Shown piece after piece: positions 48,367 to 57,342 of a stretch of DNA of 64,000 bases; the first letter of the stretch is position 1; each line of letters begins with the position of its first letter. The notes beneath the pieces were generated by a model, which saw nothing but the letters and a program-made list of their open reading frames with translations, searched no databases and had not been told where the DNA came from. Origin of the DNA: Oscillatoriales cyanobacterium USR001 (GTDB taxonomy: Bacteria > Cyanobacteriota > Cyanobacteriia > Cyanobacteriales > Microcoleaceae); the NCBI GenBank assembly GCA_001698425.1, contig MBRE01000067.1:123803-187802 (forward strand), given 5' to 3'. The position numbers and the translations under genes are program-made.

Positions 48367-49920
48367 TTAAATATTTTGGATATTCTGGATAAAGTGGGCT
48401 AACCAATCTTTAACATGGTATGTAGCTCGGCAGTCATCCTCATTATAGCGGACGATCGCGTCCAAAAAAGTGCGATCGCCTGTTCTTAACCAATCATCGT
48501 ACCAGCAGACGCATTGCGCCCCGTTTGCTTGAGCGTCGCGCCACTCAAAACCCATCCAGCGGGCAATTGGTTTGAGGGCGTAACTTTCTACTGGTAATGT
48601 CACTATTTGCGTCACCTGTTTGTGAATATCCACAAAGCGTTTGAGGAGTGGTTGCCATTGGTAAGCCGGGGTTTTGTAGCATCTTGCTAACCGTTTTACT
48701 GTCTGAATTTCGTAGTCGCAAAAATGAAAAATGGGCGCAATAGGATAACTCCAAACTAAGTCTAAAAATTGCTGCCATATAATACCTTCATCGGCAGGAG
48801 ATTCTGCCAAAAAAGCATGATAAGTTTCGGTTTTTGACCATCGATCGATTACCAATACACCTTGCAAATAGTCTAAATTTAATTCTGGTTCTGCTTCCAA
48901 ATCAAAATATATTTCTACTGGCGTTATCGGCAATAAATTTAACTGGTAATTGGTAATTGTGTCTTCGGCTTTATTCTTGCCAATAATTGTATTTCGTAAC
49001 ATAGCTTGATTTTGCAGTTTTGATTGAGCTTGTTGCACCAATTGTCCAGCTATTTCACCTTCAAATTCTCGATAGTTAATTAACAATTCAGGCTGAATTA
49101 ATGCCAAAGATTCAACAGTAGTTAGATTAAGAGTTTGTAATTTCGCATAACGGGCAGGTGTTACTCCTGGCAACAAAGAAAGATGTTTTTCAGATTCAGC
49201 AATTCCATGACAACTACTGTACCACCGACAAAGATTGCACTTTTGACGAGCAATAAAAAAATCTGGTTCTGCTTTTTCCTCAAACATTTGGATACATTGC
49301 TGTAAAATTTCTTGCATTTCAGGTAATCGCTGCAACAAATTTACTGGATAATGCCCTTTTTCCCGTAAAATTAACCAGGCAGTATCTGGCATTATTCCTT
49401 GTACTGATGCTAATACATGGGAATGAAAAGCCGCAACAATTTGATAGTCAAGTTTGGGACGCTTGGCGATCCAAATGTCGGTAGGTACATACATCCAATC
49501 ACCAAAATTTGATTTTCCTGGCTGTTTAACTAGCAAGTGGGGACGACTGAGAAGAGTAACGTTTGCTGGAAAAAAAGAGTGCTTTACGGTGTCAAAAATT
49601 TCTCTATTTTCGATAGAAATTTCTGGCTCATTTTCGGAAGGTTCAAATTGCCAAATTATCCCGCGATAAATGCAGTCAACGCCTTGACGCATTAAATTTA
49701 AAGTCTCGGCGGCACCGGCCGCCCAATCTCCATTAGGATAATATGGTTGATGATAGACTTGCTGTTCTATAATTGTCTGACGATAAGTAATGCTATCGCG
49801 GATTAGTTTAAGCAGAAAATCACTGGCTGGATCTAGCTGGTTGATGTCTCCGTAAGCATCTAAAAATGCTCGACGATTGCAGCGTTGGTAATTAAGAAGT
49901 TGTTTATCAGTTATCAACAT
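48367..49920 (-). CDS. TM0106-family RecB-like nuclease
   Basis: 517 residues. The N-terminal half is RecB-like (LLNYQRCNRRAFLDAYGD; Cys ligands continue in ARQKCNLCRWYSSCHGIAE, typical of an iron-sulfur RecB-like nuclease). A helix-hairpin-helix-like block follows (LLPGVTPARYAKLQTLNL). The C-terminal part is an RNase H-like 3'-5' exonuclease (VEIYFDLEAEPELNLDY, FHFCDYEIQTVKRL, YNEDDCRATYHVKDWL). Such proteins are predicted to act in DNA repair or processing. ATG start at 49920. Stands alone. Confidence 0.88.
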   Translation of the reverse strand: MLITDKQLLNYQRCNRRAFLDAYGDINQLDPASDFLLKLIRDSITYRQTIIEQQVYHQPYYPNGDWAAGAAETLNLMRQGVDCIYRGIIWQFEPSENEPEISIENREIFDTVKHSFFPANVTLLSRPHLLVKQPGKSNFGDWMYVPTDIWIAKRPKLDYQIVAAFHSHVLASVQGIMPDTAWLILREKGHYPVNLLQRLPEMQEILQQCIQMFEEKAEPDFFIARQKCNLCRWYSSCHGIAESEKHLSLLPGVTPARYAKLQTLNLTTVESLALIQPELLINYREFEGEIAGQLVQQAQSKLQNQAMLRNTIIGKNKAEDTITNYQLNLLPITPVEIYFDLEAEPELNLDYLQGVLVIDRWSKTETYHAFLAESPADEGIIWQQFLDLVWSYPIAPIFHFCDYEIQTVKRLARCYKTPAYQWQPLLKRFVDIHKQVTQIVTLPVESYALKPIARWMGFEWRDAQANGAQCVCWYDDWLRTGDRTFLDAIVRYNEDDCRATYHVKDWLAHFIQNIQNI

Positions 49921-49999
49921 TTAGGTGGTAATATGAATTTGAGATTTTAAATTTAGGAATTTTGGCTTTTTATCAGATTAACTGACGCAGGACAAAATA

Positions 50000-51214
50000 A
50001 TGGGTGACGCACAAATGACTGAGGCACAAATGACTAATTCAAAGTTAACAATTCGGCAACACTTTCCAGCTTTAATTAATAAAGCTTATTTTAATTATGG
50101 GGGACAGGGGCCGCTATCCCAAATTTCTTTGGATGCCATCAATTATTCATATCAATTCGTGCAGGAAAAAGGTCCTTTTTCTGCGGCGGTGAATGATTGG
50201 GTGATGGCGGAGGCGATCGCGACACGGGAGGCGATCGCGTTTGAGTTGAATGTCTCAGCCGATACGATCGCCCTAACGGAAGATGTTACTGTCGGTTGCA
50301 ATATTGCTTTTTGGGGCATTGACTGGAAACCAGGAGATTGCCTTTTACTATCGGATTGCGAGCATCCTGGTATTGTAGCAACTGCAATGGAACTTCAGCG
50401 CAGATTTAATATCGAAGTTTCCATGCTTCCGCTAATGGCAACTTTAAATCAGGGAGATCCAGTAACAATTATAACTCAAAATTTGCGGCCGAATACTCGC
50501 CTATTAGCTATCAGTCATATTTTGTGGAATACGGGTCAAGTTTTGCCTTTAGATGAGATTGTAAAAGTTTGTCATCATCCGGCATCTTGGGGGGGAAATC
50601 AGATTGTTAGAGTATTAGTAGATGCGGCTCAATCTGTAGGAGTTTTGCCCTTAAATTTAACAGAATTAGGCGTAGATTTTTATGCTTTTACAGGGCATAA
50701 ATGGTGGTGCGGACCAGAGGGATTAGGGGGACTTTATGTAAGTGCTGAAGCTTTGCCAGATTTGCACCCAACTTTTATCGGTTGGCGGTCAATTATTACT
50801 GATAAAAATGCTCATCCAATTGGTTGGAAAGCAGGATCGCAGCGTTATGAAATTGCGACTTCTGCCTATCCTTTATATGCAGGTTTAAGAAATGCGATCG
50901 CCTTGCATAAGGAATGGGGAACTATTGAGGAGCGCTATCAAGAAATCTGCCGTTTAAGTAAATATCTATGGGAACGTTTGTCAGAACTTTCTCATGTTAA
51001 TTGTCTGCGAAATTCCCCGCCGGAATCTGGCTTAGTTGCCTTTGAATTAACGAATGGAAAACCCCATTATCAGCTAGTTGATTTTTTGGAGAAACAGGGT
51101 TGTATGGTGCGGACAATTCTTTCTCCTAACTGTGTGCGGATTTGCGTTCACTATTTCACTACGGAGTTAGAAATTGATAAGTTGGTGGATGCGATCGCGA
51201 GTCAAATAGTCTAG
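50000..51214 (+). CDS. Class V aminotransferase (PLP-dependent)
   Basis: 404 residues. PLP-binding Lys lies in YAFTGHKWWCGPEGLGG, preceded by VLVDAAQSVGVLPL with the cofactor-binding Asp. The N terminus FPALINKAYFNYGGQGPLSQ is typical of the IscS/NifS-like class V fold; a Cys loop typical of desulfurases is not evident, so it is more likely an aminotransferase or lyase of unknown substrate. Several ATGs are close together (50000, 50015, 50030). Confidence 0.9.
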   Translation: MGDAQMTEAQMTNSKLTIRQHFPALINKAYFNYGGQGPLSQISLDAINYSYQFVQEKGPFSAAVNDWVMAEAIATREAIAFELNVSADTIALTEDVTVGCNIAFWGIDWKPGDCLLLSDCEHPGIVATAMELQRRFNIEVSMLPLMATLNQGDPVTIITQNLRPNTRLLAISHILWNTGQVLPLDEIVKVCHHPASWGGNQIVRVLVDAAQSVGVLPLNLTELGVDFYAFTGHKWWCGPEGLGGLYVSAEALPDLHPTFIGWRSIITDKNAHPIGWKAGSQRYEIATSAYPLYAGLRNAIALHKEWGTIEERYQEICRLSKYLWERLSELSHVNCLRNSPPESGLVAFELTNGKPHYQLVDFLEKQGCMVRTILSPNCVRICVHYFTTELEIDKLVDAIASQIV

Positions 51215-51272
51215 TTTTTCTGATGAGGTAATTGCTATTTATTAGTAAGTATAAATAACGATTACCTCATTA

Positions 51273-51647
51273 TCAAAGTCTTTGCAAATTGGAGATAACT
51301 TGCGCCGCCAATTTTAACGATCTCCTAGTAAGTTCTGGTAATTTGGGAACAGTATCATCATAATCCCCTCGATTGCGATTAACTCGGAGACGGCTTAAAT
51401 CTTTACCTATACTTTGACGCAATGTTTCAGGACTATTTTTGAATTTGGTAATTACATACTGGTGAGTTCTATCAAGTGGAATAGAAAGACTATCCCCATC
51501 TCGCAAGCGATTTCGCGCCTGAATAAAAGCTGCATAGTAAGCTCTACTGATGGCCGAACGGAGTCGCGATTCCTGAGTAGCCGAAATCGAGGCTTTTCCA
51601 GCTAATTGTTGAGCTAAATCAAGATATTCTGACCAATTAAAACTCAT
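51273..51647 (-). CDS. HEPN-domain protein
   Basis: 124 residues from the ATG at 51647 (a GTG one codon upstream is possible). HEPN core: SAISRAYYAAFIQARNRL and, in the last helix, RVNRNRGDYDDTVPKL. This is the UPF0332-like variant with a charged R-x-x-x-DYDD motif rather than the RX4-6H RNase motif. The ATG overlaps the upstream stop (TGATG), so the pair is translationally coupled. HEPN proteins are often toxins or RNases of toxin-antitoxin or defence modules. No MNT nucleotidyltransferase is present. Confidence 0.82.
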   Translation of the reverse strand: MSFNWSEYLDLAQQLAGKASISATQESRLRSAISRAYYAAFIQARNRLRDGDSLSIPLDRTHQYVITKFKNSPETLRQSIGKDLSRLRVNRNRGDYDDTVPKLPELTRRSLKLAAQVISNLQRL

Positions 51648-52018
51648 CACTCCACATTAATCTCTAATTTATTTTGTAACGGCATTGATGCTTTTAACCA
51701 CCAATTTTCGTCAAGTTGCCACAGTCTGTCAATAGAATCATCTGGGTCAACATCCGAGGCAATTATAATAAACATTGTATCATCATCTGGTGATGTTGAT
51801 TCTGGATCGATAACGACTTCCAAAAAAAGTGGATCTCCGGGAAAGTAATCGCTAATATTGTCTGGCGCTTCCAGTAAAACTGGCACTAAAAAAGGATGAT
51901 TATCAAGAAACTGTAACACATCTAAGCGCTTTCTAAGAATATAGAATTTTTCAATTTGTTCTATTTCAGCTTGAGCAATGCCAACTGTGGAAGCGGTTGC
52001 GGTTTGTCCTACTGTCAT
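51647..52018 (-). CDS. Unknown acidic protein coupled to the HEPN gene
   Basis: 123 residues, acidic. Conserved-looking core: LRKRLDVLQFLDNHPFLVPVLLEA, then LFLEVVIDPEST, then DDDTMFIIIAS and LDENWWLKAS. I recall similar unnamed proteins before HEPN genes in other cyanobacteria, but know of no DUF number or function. There is no GSx10DxD nucleotidyltransferase motif. It lies first in the pair, the usual antitoxin position. ATG start at 52018. Confidence 0.75.
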   Translation of the reverse strand: MTVGQTATASTVGIAQAEIEQIEKFYILRKRLDVLQFLDNHPFLVPVLLEAPDNISDYFPGDPLFLEVVIDPESTSPDDDTMFIIIASDVDPDDSIDRLWQLDENWWLKASMPLQNKLEINVE

Positions 52019-52162
52019 ATTGTTTTTGTGGTAAACTTTACTTATTGTACTATAATTATTCCTAAAATGTAAAGAAGATCGGAAAAGTTAAAAATTTTAG
52101 GCAATTTCACTGTATAACTTTATTGGATTTGATGTTAACAAACAGCAAACTTAACTAACTTT

Positions 52163-53266
52163 ATGCCTAGACCCACCCTATATATCGCTATCACTAATCA
52201 CGGATTCGGTCATGCTGTCCGCGCCTCCTCCGTTGCCGGCGCAATTCAGAAATTATGCCCAGATATTTTATTAATTCTCGTTACCACAGCACCTAGATGG
52301 CTAATAGAATCTTACATCACAGGTGATTTTATCCACCGTCCTCGCGCCTTTGATGTCGGAGTTGTACAATCTGATAGCTTGAATATGGATCTCGAATCTA
52401 CCTTAGAAAAGCTCAAAGAAATTCGCGATCGACAGCGATCGATTATTGCTAGTGAAGTAAATTTTATTAAGCAAAATCAAGTAGGATTAGTGTTAGCAGA
52501 TATCCCTCCTTTAGCTGCGCCCATTGCCGATGCTGCTGGGATTCCTTGCTGGATGTTAAGTAATTTTGGCTGGGATTTTATCTATCGAGAGTGGGGTGGC
52601 GAATTTGTAGAAATAGCAAGTTGGATTAGCGAGTGTTTTGGTAAGTGCGATCGCCTATTTCGCCTACCTTTGTACGAACCAATGAGCGCATTTCCTCACA
52701 TCTCGGATGTGGGATTGACGGGCGGCGATCCTCGTTATAATATTAATGAAATTAGAGAGCAATTTGGGATTAAAGCACCTCCAGAAAAAACTGTATTGCT
52801 GACTTTTGGTGGGTTAGGATTAGAGCAAATTCCTTACCAAAATTTACAACATTTCCCCGATTGGCAATTTATTAGTTTTGACTCTCAAGCGCCAAATCTG
52901 CCAAACTTGCTTAATATCAAAAATACCGACTTAGGAAAGTCGTTTATTCGCTTGCGCCCCGTTGATTTTATGCCCTTATGTGGGCGATTAATTTCTAAAC
53001 CGGGATATAGCACTTTTGCCGAAGCTTTACGCTTAGAAGTGCCGATAGTTTCTCTAACGCGGGAAGGGTTTGCCGAATCACCTTTGCTGCTAGAAGGTAT
53101 TAAGAATTATGCTCAACATCAAATTCTGTCACCCGCAGAATTTTTTGATGGTAATTGGGAATTTTTGCGGGAATCTTTGCAACCTCCACGCTTGTCGGAT
53201 AAGTTGGATAAACTGGGAAGTGAGGCGATCGCGCAAGCTGTGGTTAACTATTTTCAGAGTAATTAG
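52163..53266 (+). CDS. MurG-like GT-B glycosyltransferase family protein
   Basis: 367 residues. N terminus YIAITNHGFGHAVRASSVAGAI (read in pieces) gives the GT-B nucleotide-sugar fold with GxGH loop; C-terminal half has FGGLGLEQIPYQ and LISKPGYSTFAEALRLEVPI with the acceptor-sugar motif PGYSTFAE. Related to the N-terminal domain of plant L-arabinokinase and to MurG-type transferases. Substrate unknown. ATG start at 52163. Confidence 0.85.
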   Translation: MPRPTLYIAITNHGFGHAVRASSVAGAIQKLCPDILLILVTTAPRWLIESYITGDFIHRPRAFDVGVVQSDSLNMDLESTLEKLKEIRDRQRSIIASEVNFIKQNQVGLVLADIPPLAAPIADAAGIPCWMLSNFGWDFIYREWGGEFVEIASWISECFGKCDRLFRLPLYEPMSAFPHISDVGLTGGDPRYNINEIREQFGIKAPPEKTVLLTFGGLGLEQIPYQNLQHFPDWQFISFDSQAPNLPNLLNIKNTDLGKSFIRLRPVDFMPLCGRLISKPGYSTFAEALRLEVPIVSLTREGFAESPLLLEGIKNYAQHQILSPAEFFDGNWEFLRESLQPPRLSDKLDKLGSEAIAQAVVNYFQSN

Positions 53267-53374
53267 AGCTTGCTGAATAAGTTGAGCAAAAGCGCGATCG
53301 CACTCCATCTACCACCACAAAATTATACCCAAGACTTCCTTACCTCGCGAGGAAAATTCACGCTGAAAGTGTGG

Positions 53375-53623
53375 CTAATAATAGCCAGATTCAGGTTGGG
53401 GAAGTGGCATTTCAAAATTCGATCGGTCATGGATATAGCGAGTAGCTTCTTCCTCCAATCTATGAACTAGGTAAGGTTCGATCGCATTGGTATGTCTTAA
53501 AGCGGCTAAATAACCATCTAAGTATAGCCGTAAGTCATCAAAGCGATAACCTCTATTCCACATTTCAACAAGAGCGTCGGTGAGTTTTTGGTAGTGCCGG
53601 ATGGTTTGAGTATCTTGCAGCAT
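53375..53623 (-). CDS. Small cyanobacterial protein, probably DUF6761
   Basis: 82 residues, ATG at 53623. The block IRHYQKLTDALVEMWNRGYRF, DLRLYLDGYLAALRHTN, LVHRLEEEATRYI matches a conserved cyanobacterial family I recall as DUF6761 (name from memory). Helical, with no membrane segment. Function unknown. Confidence 0.75.
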   Translation of the reverse strand: MLQDTQTIRHYQKLTDALVEMWNRGYRFDDLRLYLDGYLAALRHTNAIEPYLVHRLEEEATRYIHDRSNFEMPLPQPESGYY

Positions 53624-53726
53624 GGTGTTAAGTTAAAATTGTGTAAGGTTTATATTTATTGACTGAAGAGTTAACAAACAGGTTTCCTGTCAACTGAGTG
53701 GGTGAAGGCGATGCAATTTCTAGTAA

Positions 53727-53990
53727 TTAATTGCAGCCTTGGGGAATAAGGTATTTGGCGGGGATCGCTTCACCAAAAGCGATCGCTCTGCTTATCCCAC
53801 TTACACCTAGAAAATTCCATACATACTTAAGCCAGTCAGGATTCGGCTGAATTTTCGAGTAAAATTGGGTTAAAGTTCCGGCAACAGGGCTTATAGTTTG
53901 TGGCAGTATAATTCTGGTTGGTAAATTTGTCAACTCCCAATTACCAGATAAAAAATTTGGGATGTAGTTTTGAATTAACGGTTGTAGCAT
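53727..53990 (-). CDS. Unknown small protein
   Basis: 87 residues, ATG at 53990 with no evident ribosome binding site. The sequence (IPNFLSGNWELTNLPTRIIL, then WLKYVWNFLGVSGISRAI) has protein-like composition, but I do not recognise a family. Codon use is unremarkable. It could be a real small gene or a remnant. Confidence 0.45.
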   Translation of the reverse strand: MLQPLIQNYIPNFLSGNWELTNLPTRIILPQTISPVAGTLTQFYSKIQPNPDWLKYVWNFLGVSGISRAIAFGEAIPAKYLIPQGCN

Positions 53991-54227
53991 GGGGTGTTGA
54001 AGTTGAGAGGAAACTATATACCTTAATTGTATGACAACCCTGAGAATGCCATAACTTAAAATGGGAATTATGGTTCAAAATTGACAAAATCTTTAAGATT
54101 TGGGTTGACTTACTTTATATTGTCCTCTCTTCCTTCTTCCTTCGACTCTTGAGTAGCGATGGTTACAAAACCATGACAAAAGCTCTGATAATGTGGTAGC
54201 GATTAATGATATGGGAAGCGAGCCGCT

Positions 54228-54962
54228 GTGGGATCTGGTTGTATTTCGATTATTGAAGGAAATCCGCACCTGCGATCGCTCTTAGGCTGGCATTTACAGC
54301 AGGTCGGGTTTTCCGTACATCAATCCGCTGATATCCATCATGCTAGGGAAGTATTTTATAGTCGCCAGCCCTCCCTAGTCATCCTTGATGCGGAATTGCC
54401 AGAGATGGATGGACTGGAATTTTGTCGATGGCTTCAGCAACAGCAGTCGCTAATTTTGATGCTGTCGGCTCGGAATACCGAAGCTGATATTGTTCAGGGT
54501 TTGCGATCGGGAGCCGACGACTACCTAACCAAACCCTTTGGAATGCAAGAGTTTATGGCCAGAGTAGAGGCGCTGATGCGGCGCAACCGCAATTCTGTCC
54601 CGCCGGCGGTTTTGGATTGTGGAAAACTCCAAATTGATTTAGTGCAGCGTCGAGTGCGGTTACAGGGAGAGCATATCGATCTGACTCCTCAAGAGTTTAG
54701 TCTGCTTTACGTGCTGGCTCAAGCTGGGGGATTAGCTCTTTCGCGATCGGATTTATTGCGGAGAGCTTGGCCAGATTCTATTGATAATCCTCGAACTATT
54801 GACACTCATGTGTTGTCTTTGCGTAAAAAGATTGAAATCGATCCGCGACAGCCTAGTGTGTTACAAACTGTTCGGAATGTGGGTTATCGTTTGAATGTGG
54901 AAATCCTCAAAGGAAATGAGTTGTATGTGCCTGAAAAGCAAGAGCGATCGGCGCGAGTTTAA
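54228..54962 (+). CDS. OmpR-family response regulator with altered acidic pair
   Basis: 244 residues, GTG start. Receiver at about 5-118: the acceptor Asp54 is in VILDAELPEMDG and Lys in LTKPFG, but the first acidic triad is E10-G11-N12 (IIEGNPHL) where DDD/EDD is usual, so phosphorylation may be altered. Winged helix at about 130-230 (LTPQEFSLLYVLA, TIDTHVLSLRKKIE, LQTVRNVGYRLNVE). No kinase is adjacent. Not assigned to a named regulator. Confidence 0.88.
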   Translation: MGSGCISIIEGNPHLRSLLGWHLQQVGFSVHQSADIHHAREVFYSRQPSLVILDAELPEMDGLEFCRWLQQQQSLILMLSARNTEADIVQGLRSGADDYLTKPFGMQEFMARVEALMRRNRNSVPPAVLDCGKLQIDLVQRRVRLQGEHIDLTPQEFSLLYVLAQAGGLALSRSDLLRRAWPDSIDNPRTIDTHVLSLRKKIEIDPRQPSVLQTVRNVGYRLNVEILKGNELYVPEKQERSARV

Positions 54963-55036
54963 ACTGGAAAGAGAGAGCATCGCACCCCAAATAACTTATT
55001 TCATGTTATCATAAAATCACTTCAAAACAGAAGGGA

Positions 55037-55693
55037 ATGACAATGCAAACCCAAGAAAAAATAGCGATCGAAAAGCAGACACAAGCTGAAAAACGCTACT
55101 ACACGCCAGAGGAATATCTGGCTTTAGAAGAAGCTGCGATCGAGAAAAGTGAATACCATGATGGGGAGATTATACCAATGACAGGCGGAACCACCAACCA
55201 CAACAAACTCGCGGGGAACTTTTACAAAAAATTTCCCCCAACTGTGAATGGTCAAGATTACGAGATATTTATCAACGATGTGCGCCTGTGGATATCCCAA
55301 AATCGCCGTTACTTCTATCCCGACATCATGGTAATTCAAGAACAACCAGTCTATCAAGGAAGTAACAAAACAGTTGTGACAAATCCTCTCCTAATCATTG
55401 AGATTTTATCTAAGTCAACCAAAGACTACGATCGCGGGGGGAAATTTCTCTTTTATCGTTCAATCCCTGAATTTAGAGAATACATCTTAATCGATCAATA
55501 TAGCTATCACATCGAGCAATTTGCTAAAAAATCTAATGGCAAATGGGAATTAACAGAATATGATTCAGAAGAATCTATATTAACCCTAGAATCCCTAGAA
55601 TTTCAAATACCACTAAGAGAGATTTATGCACGAATTGATTTTGAGGTTAAAACAGAAGAACAACACGAACCCACAAGTGAAATCAAAGAATAA
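55037..55693 (+). CDS. Uma2-family putative endonuclease
   Basis: 218 residues. Core motifs YYTPEEYLALEEAAIEKSEYHDGE, YFYPDIMVIQEQP, NPLLIIEILSKSTKDYDRGGKF, PEFREYILIDQYS. This is the classical Uma2 subtype with an ExxSxST-like motif and the Lys in GGKF. Probably starts at the first or third codon (both ATG; 55037 or 55043). Independent of the tandem Uma2 copies downstream in sequence. Confidence 0.9.
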   Translation: MTMQTQEKIAIEKQTQAEKRYYTPEEYLALEEAAIEKSEYHDGEIIPMTGGTTNHNKLAGNFYKKFPPTVNGQDYEIFINDVRLWISQNRRYFYPDIMVIQEQPVYQGSNKTVVTNPLLIIEILSKSTKDYDRGGKFLFYRSIPEFREYILIDQYSYHIEQFAKKSNGKWELTEYDSEESILTLESLEFQIPLREIYARIDFEVKTEEQHEPTSEIKE

Positions 55694-55798
55694 CAAAGCA
55701 CGGACTTAAACGTAGATACCCACAATAAAGAATTAAAAATTGACACGATCGCCATCTACTTTTAATCAATATCTACGTTAAAAATCCGTGTTTTCACC

Positions 55799-56098
55799 CT
55801 AGATTTCCTGCATCAACCGCAGATATTGTTGCCGCATTTGCGCCATATTTTCCATCATTTTATTAGCCATATCTTTTTCAACATCACTCATTTGCTGCCA
55901 AAAAGCAGCAGATCGCCGCGCCGCAATGGTATCTTGCCACAACATCTCCAAAAGTTGCGCCGCCATCGGATTTTCCGCATCTATCAAATTGCACAATTGT
56001 TCAAAGGCTCGATTCGCTTCCCCATGATTCGTCACATCCTGGGCCAGCATCAAGCATTTTTTCAGTTCAAGAATCGGATTTTGAGAAGAGTAAGTCAT
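55799..56098 (-). CDS. Unknown small helical protein
   Basis: 99 residues, ATG at 56098. Helical, Met/Gln-rich (LLEMLWQDTIAARRSAAFWQQM, MMENMAQMRQQYLRLM). No membrane segment. I do not know the family, though the composition and length suggest a real cyanobacterial protein. Opposite strand to its Uma2 neighbours. Confidence 0.7.
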   Translation of the reverse strand: MTYSSQNPILELKKCLMLAQDVTNHGEANRAFEQLCNLIDAENPMAAQLLEMLWQDTIAARRSAAFWQQMSDVEKDMANKMMENMAQMRQQYLRLMQEI

Positions 56099-56156
56099 AA
56101 TTAGAATCAGGTTAAACTACAAAAACTATACTGCCATCCACCCCAAAATAGTTATT

Positions 56157-56717
56157 ATGACTCTAACACTTAAAGACCTAGAGCGGATGCAAACCACGCT
56201 CCAAGAATCTCATCTGGACTACCAATTAGAACTTGTAGAAGGGAGAATTAGCATTATGGGGCCTTGTGACATCACATCCAGCGAAATCGGTGCTAGGTTA
56301 AGCTACTTTTTAAATATGTGGGTCATTCCCCGTAAAATGGGGCGCGTCTATGACTCCAGCGGCGGATTTATTCTGCCGAATCCTGATGCTGATTTACGCG
56401 CTCCTGATGTATCCTTTGTCAAGGCTGAAAAACTTAAACGTAGCCAAAGAAGTTTTGCACAGCTAGTTCCCGATTTGATGGTAGAGATTAAATCTAAAAC
56501 TGATAGAATTAAACCTATTGTTGAAAAAATCCAAGCTTTTTTAGAACTAGGAACGGAAGTTGGAATTTTGATCGATCCTGACAAGGAAACAGTGAGTATT
56601 TATCGTCTTACAAATGAGCCGATGGTGTTAACTAGCAGCGATACTTTAATGATACCAGAATTATTCCCTGGTTGGGAATTGCCAATTTCTGAACTTTGGC
56701 CGCCAGTCTTTGAATAA
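56157..56717 (+). CDS. Uma2-family protein, tandem copy 1
   Basis: 186 residues. Core: LELVEGRISIMGP, ADLRAPDVSFVKAEKLKRS, PDLMVEIKSKTDRIKPIVEKI (in parts) with the Asp and E-x-K catalytic pattern, and GTEVGILIDPDKETVSIY. Residues about 1-60 differ from copies 2 and 3; from about residue 62 onward the DNA is nearly identical to theirs. First of three copies at a 593-bp period. ATG start at 56157. Confidence 0.92.
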   Translation: MTLTLKDLERMQTTLQESHLDYQLELVEGRISIMGPCDITSSEIGARLSYFLNMWVIPRKMGRVYDSSGGFILPNPDADLRAPDVSFVKAEKLKRSQRSFAQLVPDLMVEIKSKTDRIKPIVEKIQAFLELGTEVGILIDPDKETVSIYRLTNEPMVLTSSDTLMIPELFPGWELPISELWPPVFE

Positions 56718-56749
56718 AACTAATAACTTGATATTGGGAGATCGAATTT

Positions 56750-57310
56750 ATGACTTTTACTCTTCAAGATTTAGAAAGATTACAAACTAAACTGCAATCA
56801 GAGCATCTGGATTATAACTTAGAATTGGTAGAAGGGAGAATTAGCATTATGGGTCCCTCAGATTACATTTCCGATGAAATTGGCTCTCGGTTGATTACAT
56901 TTCTCAATAATTGGGTAATGCCCCGTAAAATGGGGCGCGTAACGGGTGCAGCGGCCGGTTTTATTCTGCCGAATCCTGATGCTGATTTACGTGCTCCTGA
57001 TGTATCCTTTGTCAAGGCTGAAAAACTTAAACGTAGCCAAAGAAGTTTTGTACAGTTAGTTCCCGATTTGATGGTAGAGATTAAATCTAAAACTGATAGA
57101 ATTAAACCTATTGTTGAAAAAATCCAAGCTTTTTTAGAACTAGGAACGGAAGTTGGAATTTTGATCGATCCTGACAAAGAAACAGTGAGTATTTATCGTC
57201 TTAGAAATGAGCCGATGGTGTTAACTAGCAGCGATACTTTAATGATACCAGAATTATTCCCTGGTTGGGAATTGCCAATTTCTGAACTTTGGCCGCCAGT
57301 CTTTGAATAA
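56750..57310 (+). CDS. Uma2-family protein, tandem copy 2
   Basis: 186 residues. Same catalytic pattern as copy 1 (PDVSF, VEIKSKT). The 32-bp spacer before it, with GGGAGA as ribosome binding site, is identical to the spacer before copy 3. Differs from copy 3 mainly in a block of about 15 residues (FLNNWVMPRKMG versus FLGAWVMTHKLG), where it resembles copy 1 instead (PRKMGRV). Confidence 0.93.
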   Translation: MTFTLQDLERLQTKLQSEHLDYNLELVEGRISIMGPSDYISDEIGSRLITFLNNWVMPRKMGRVTGAAAGFILPNPDADLRAPDVSFVKAEKLKRSQRSFVQLVPDLMVEIKSKTDRIKPIVEKIQAFLELGTEVGILIDPDKETVSIYRLRNEPMVLTSSDTLMIPELFPGWELPISELWPPVFE

Positions 57311-57342
57311 AACTAATAACTTGATATTGGGAGATCGAATTT

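Noticed and set aside
53270-53470. Plus-strand frame of 66 codons after the glycosyltransferase
   Set aside because: Overlaps the DUF6761-like gene on the other strand, which has conserved sequence.
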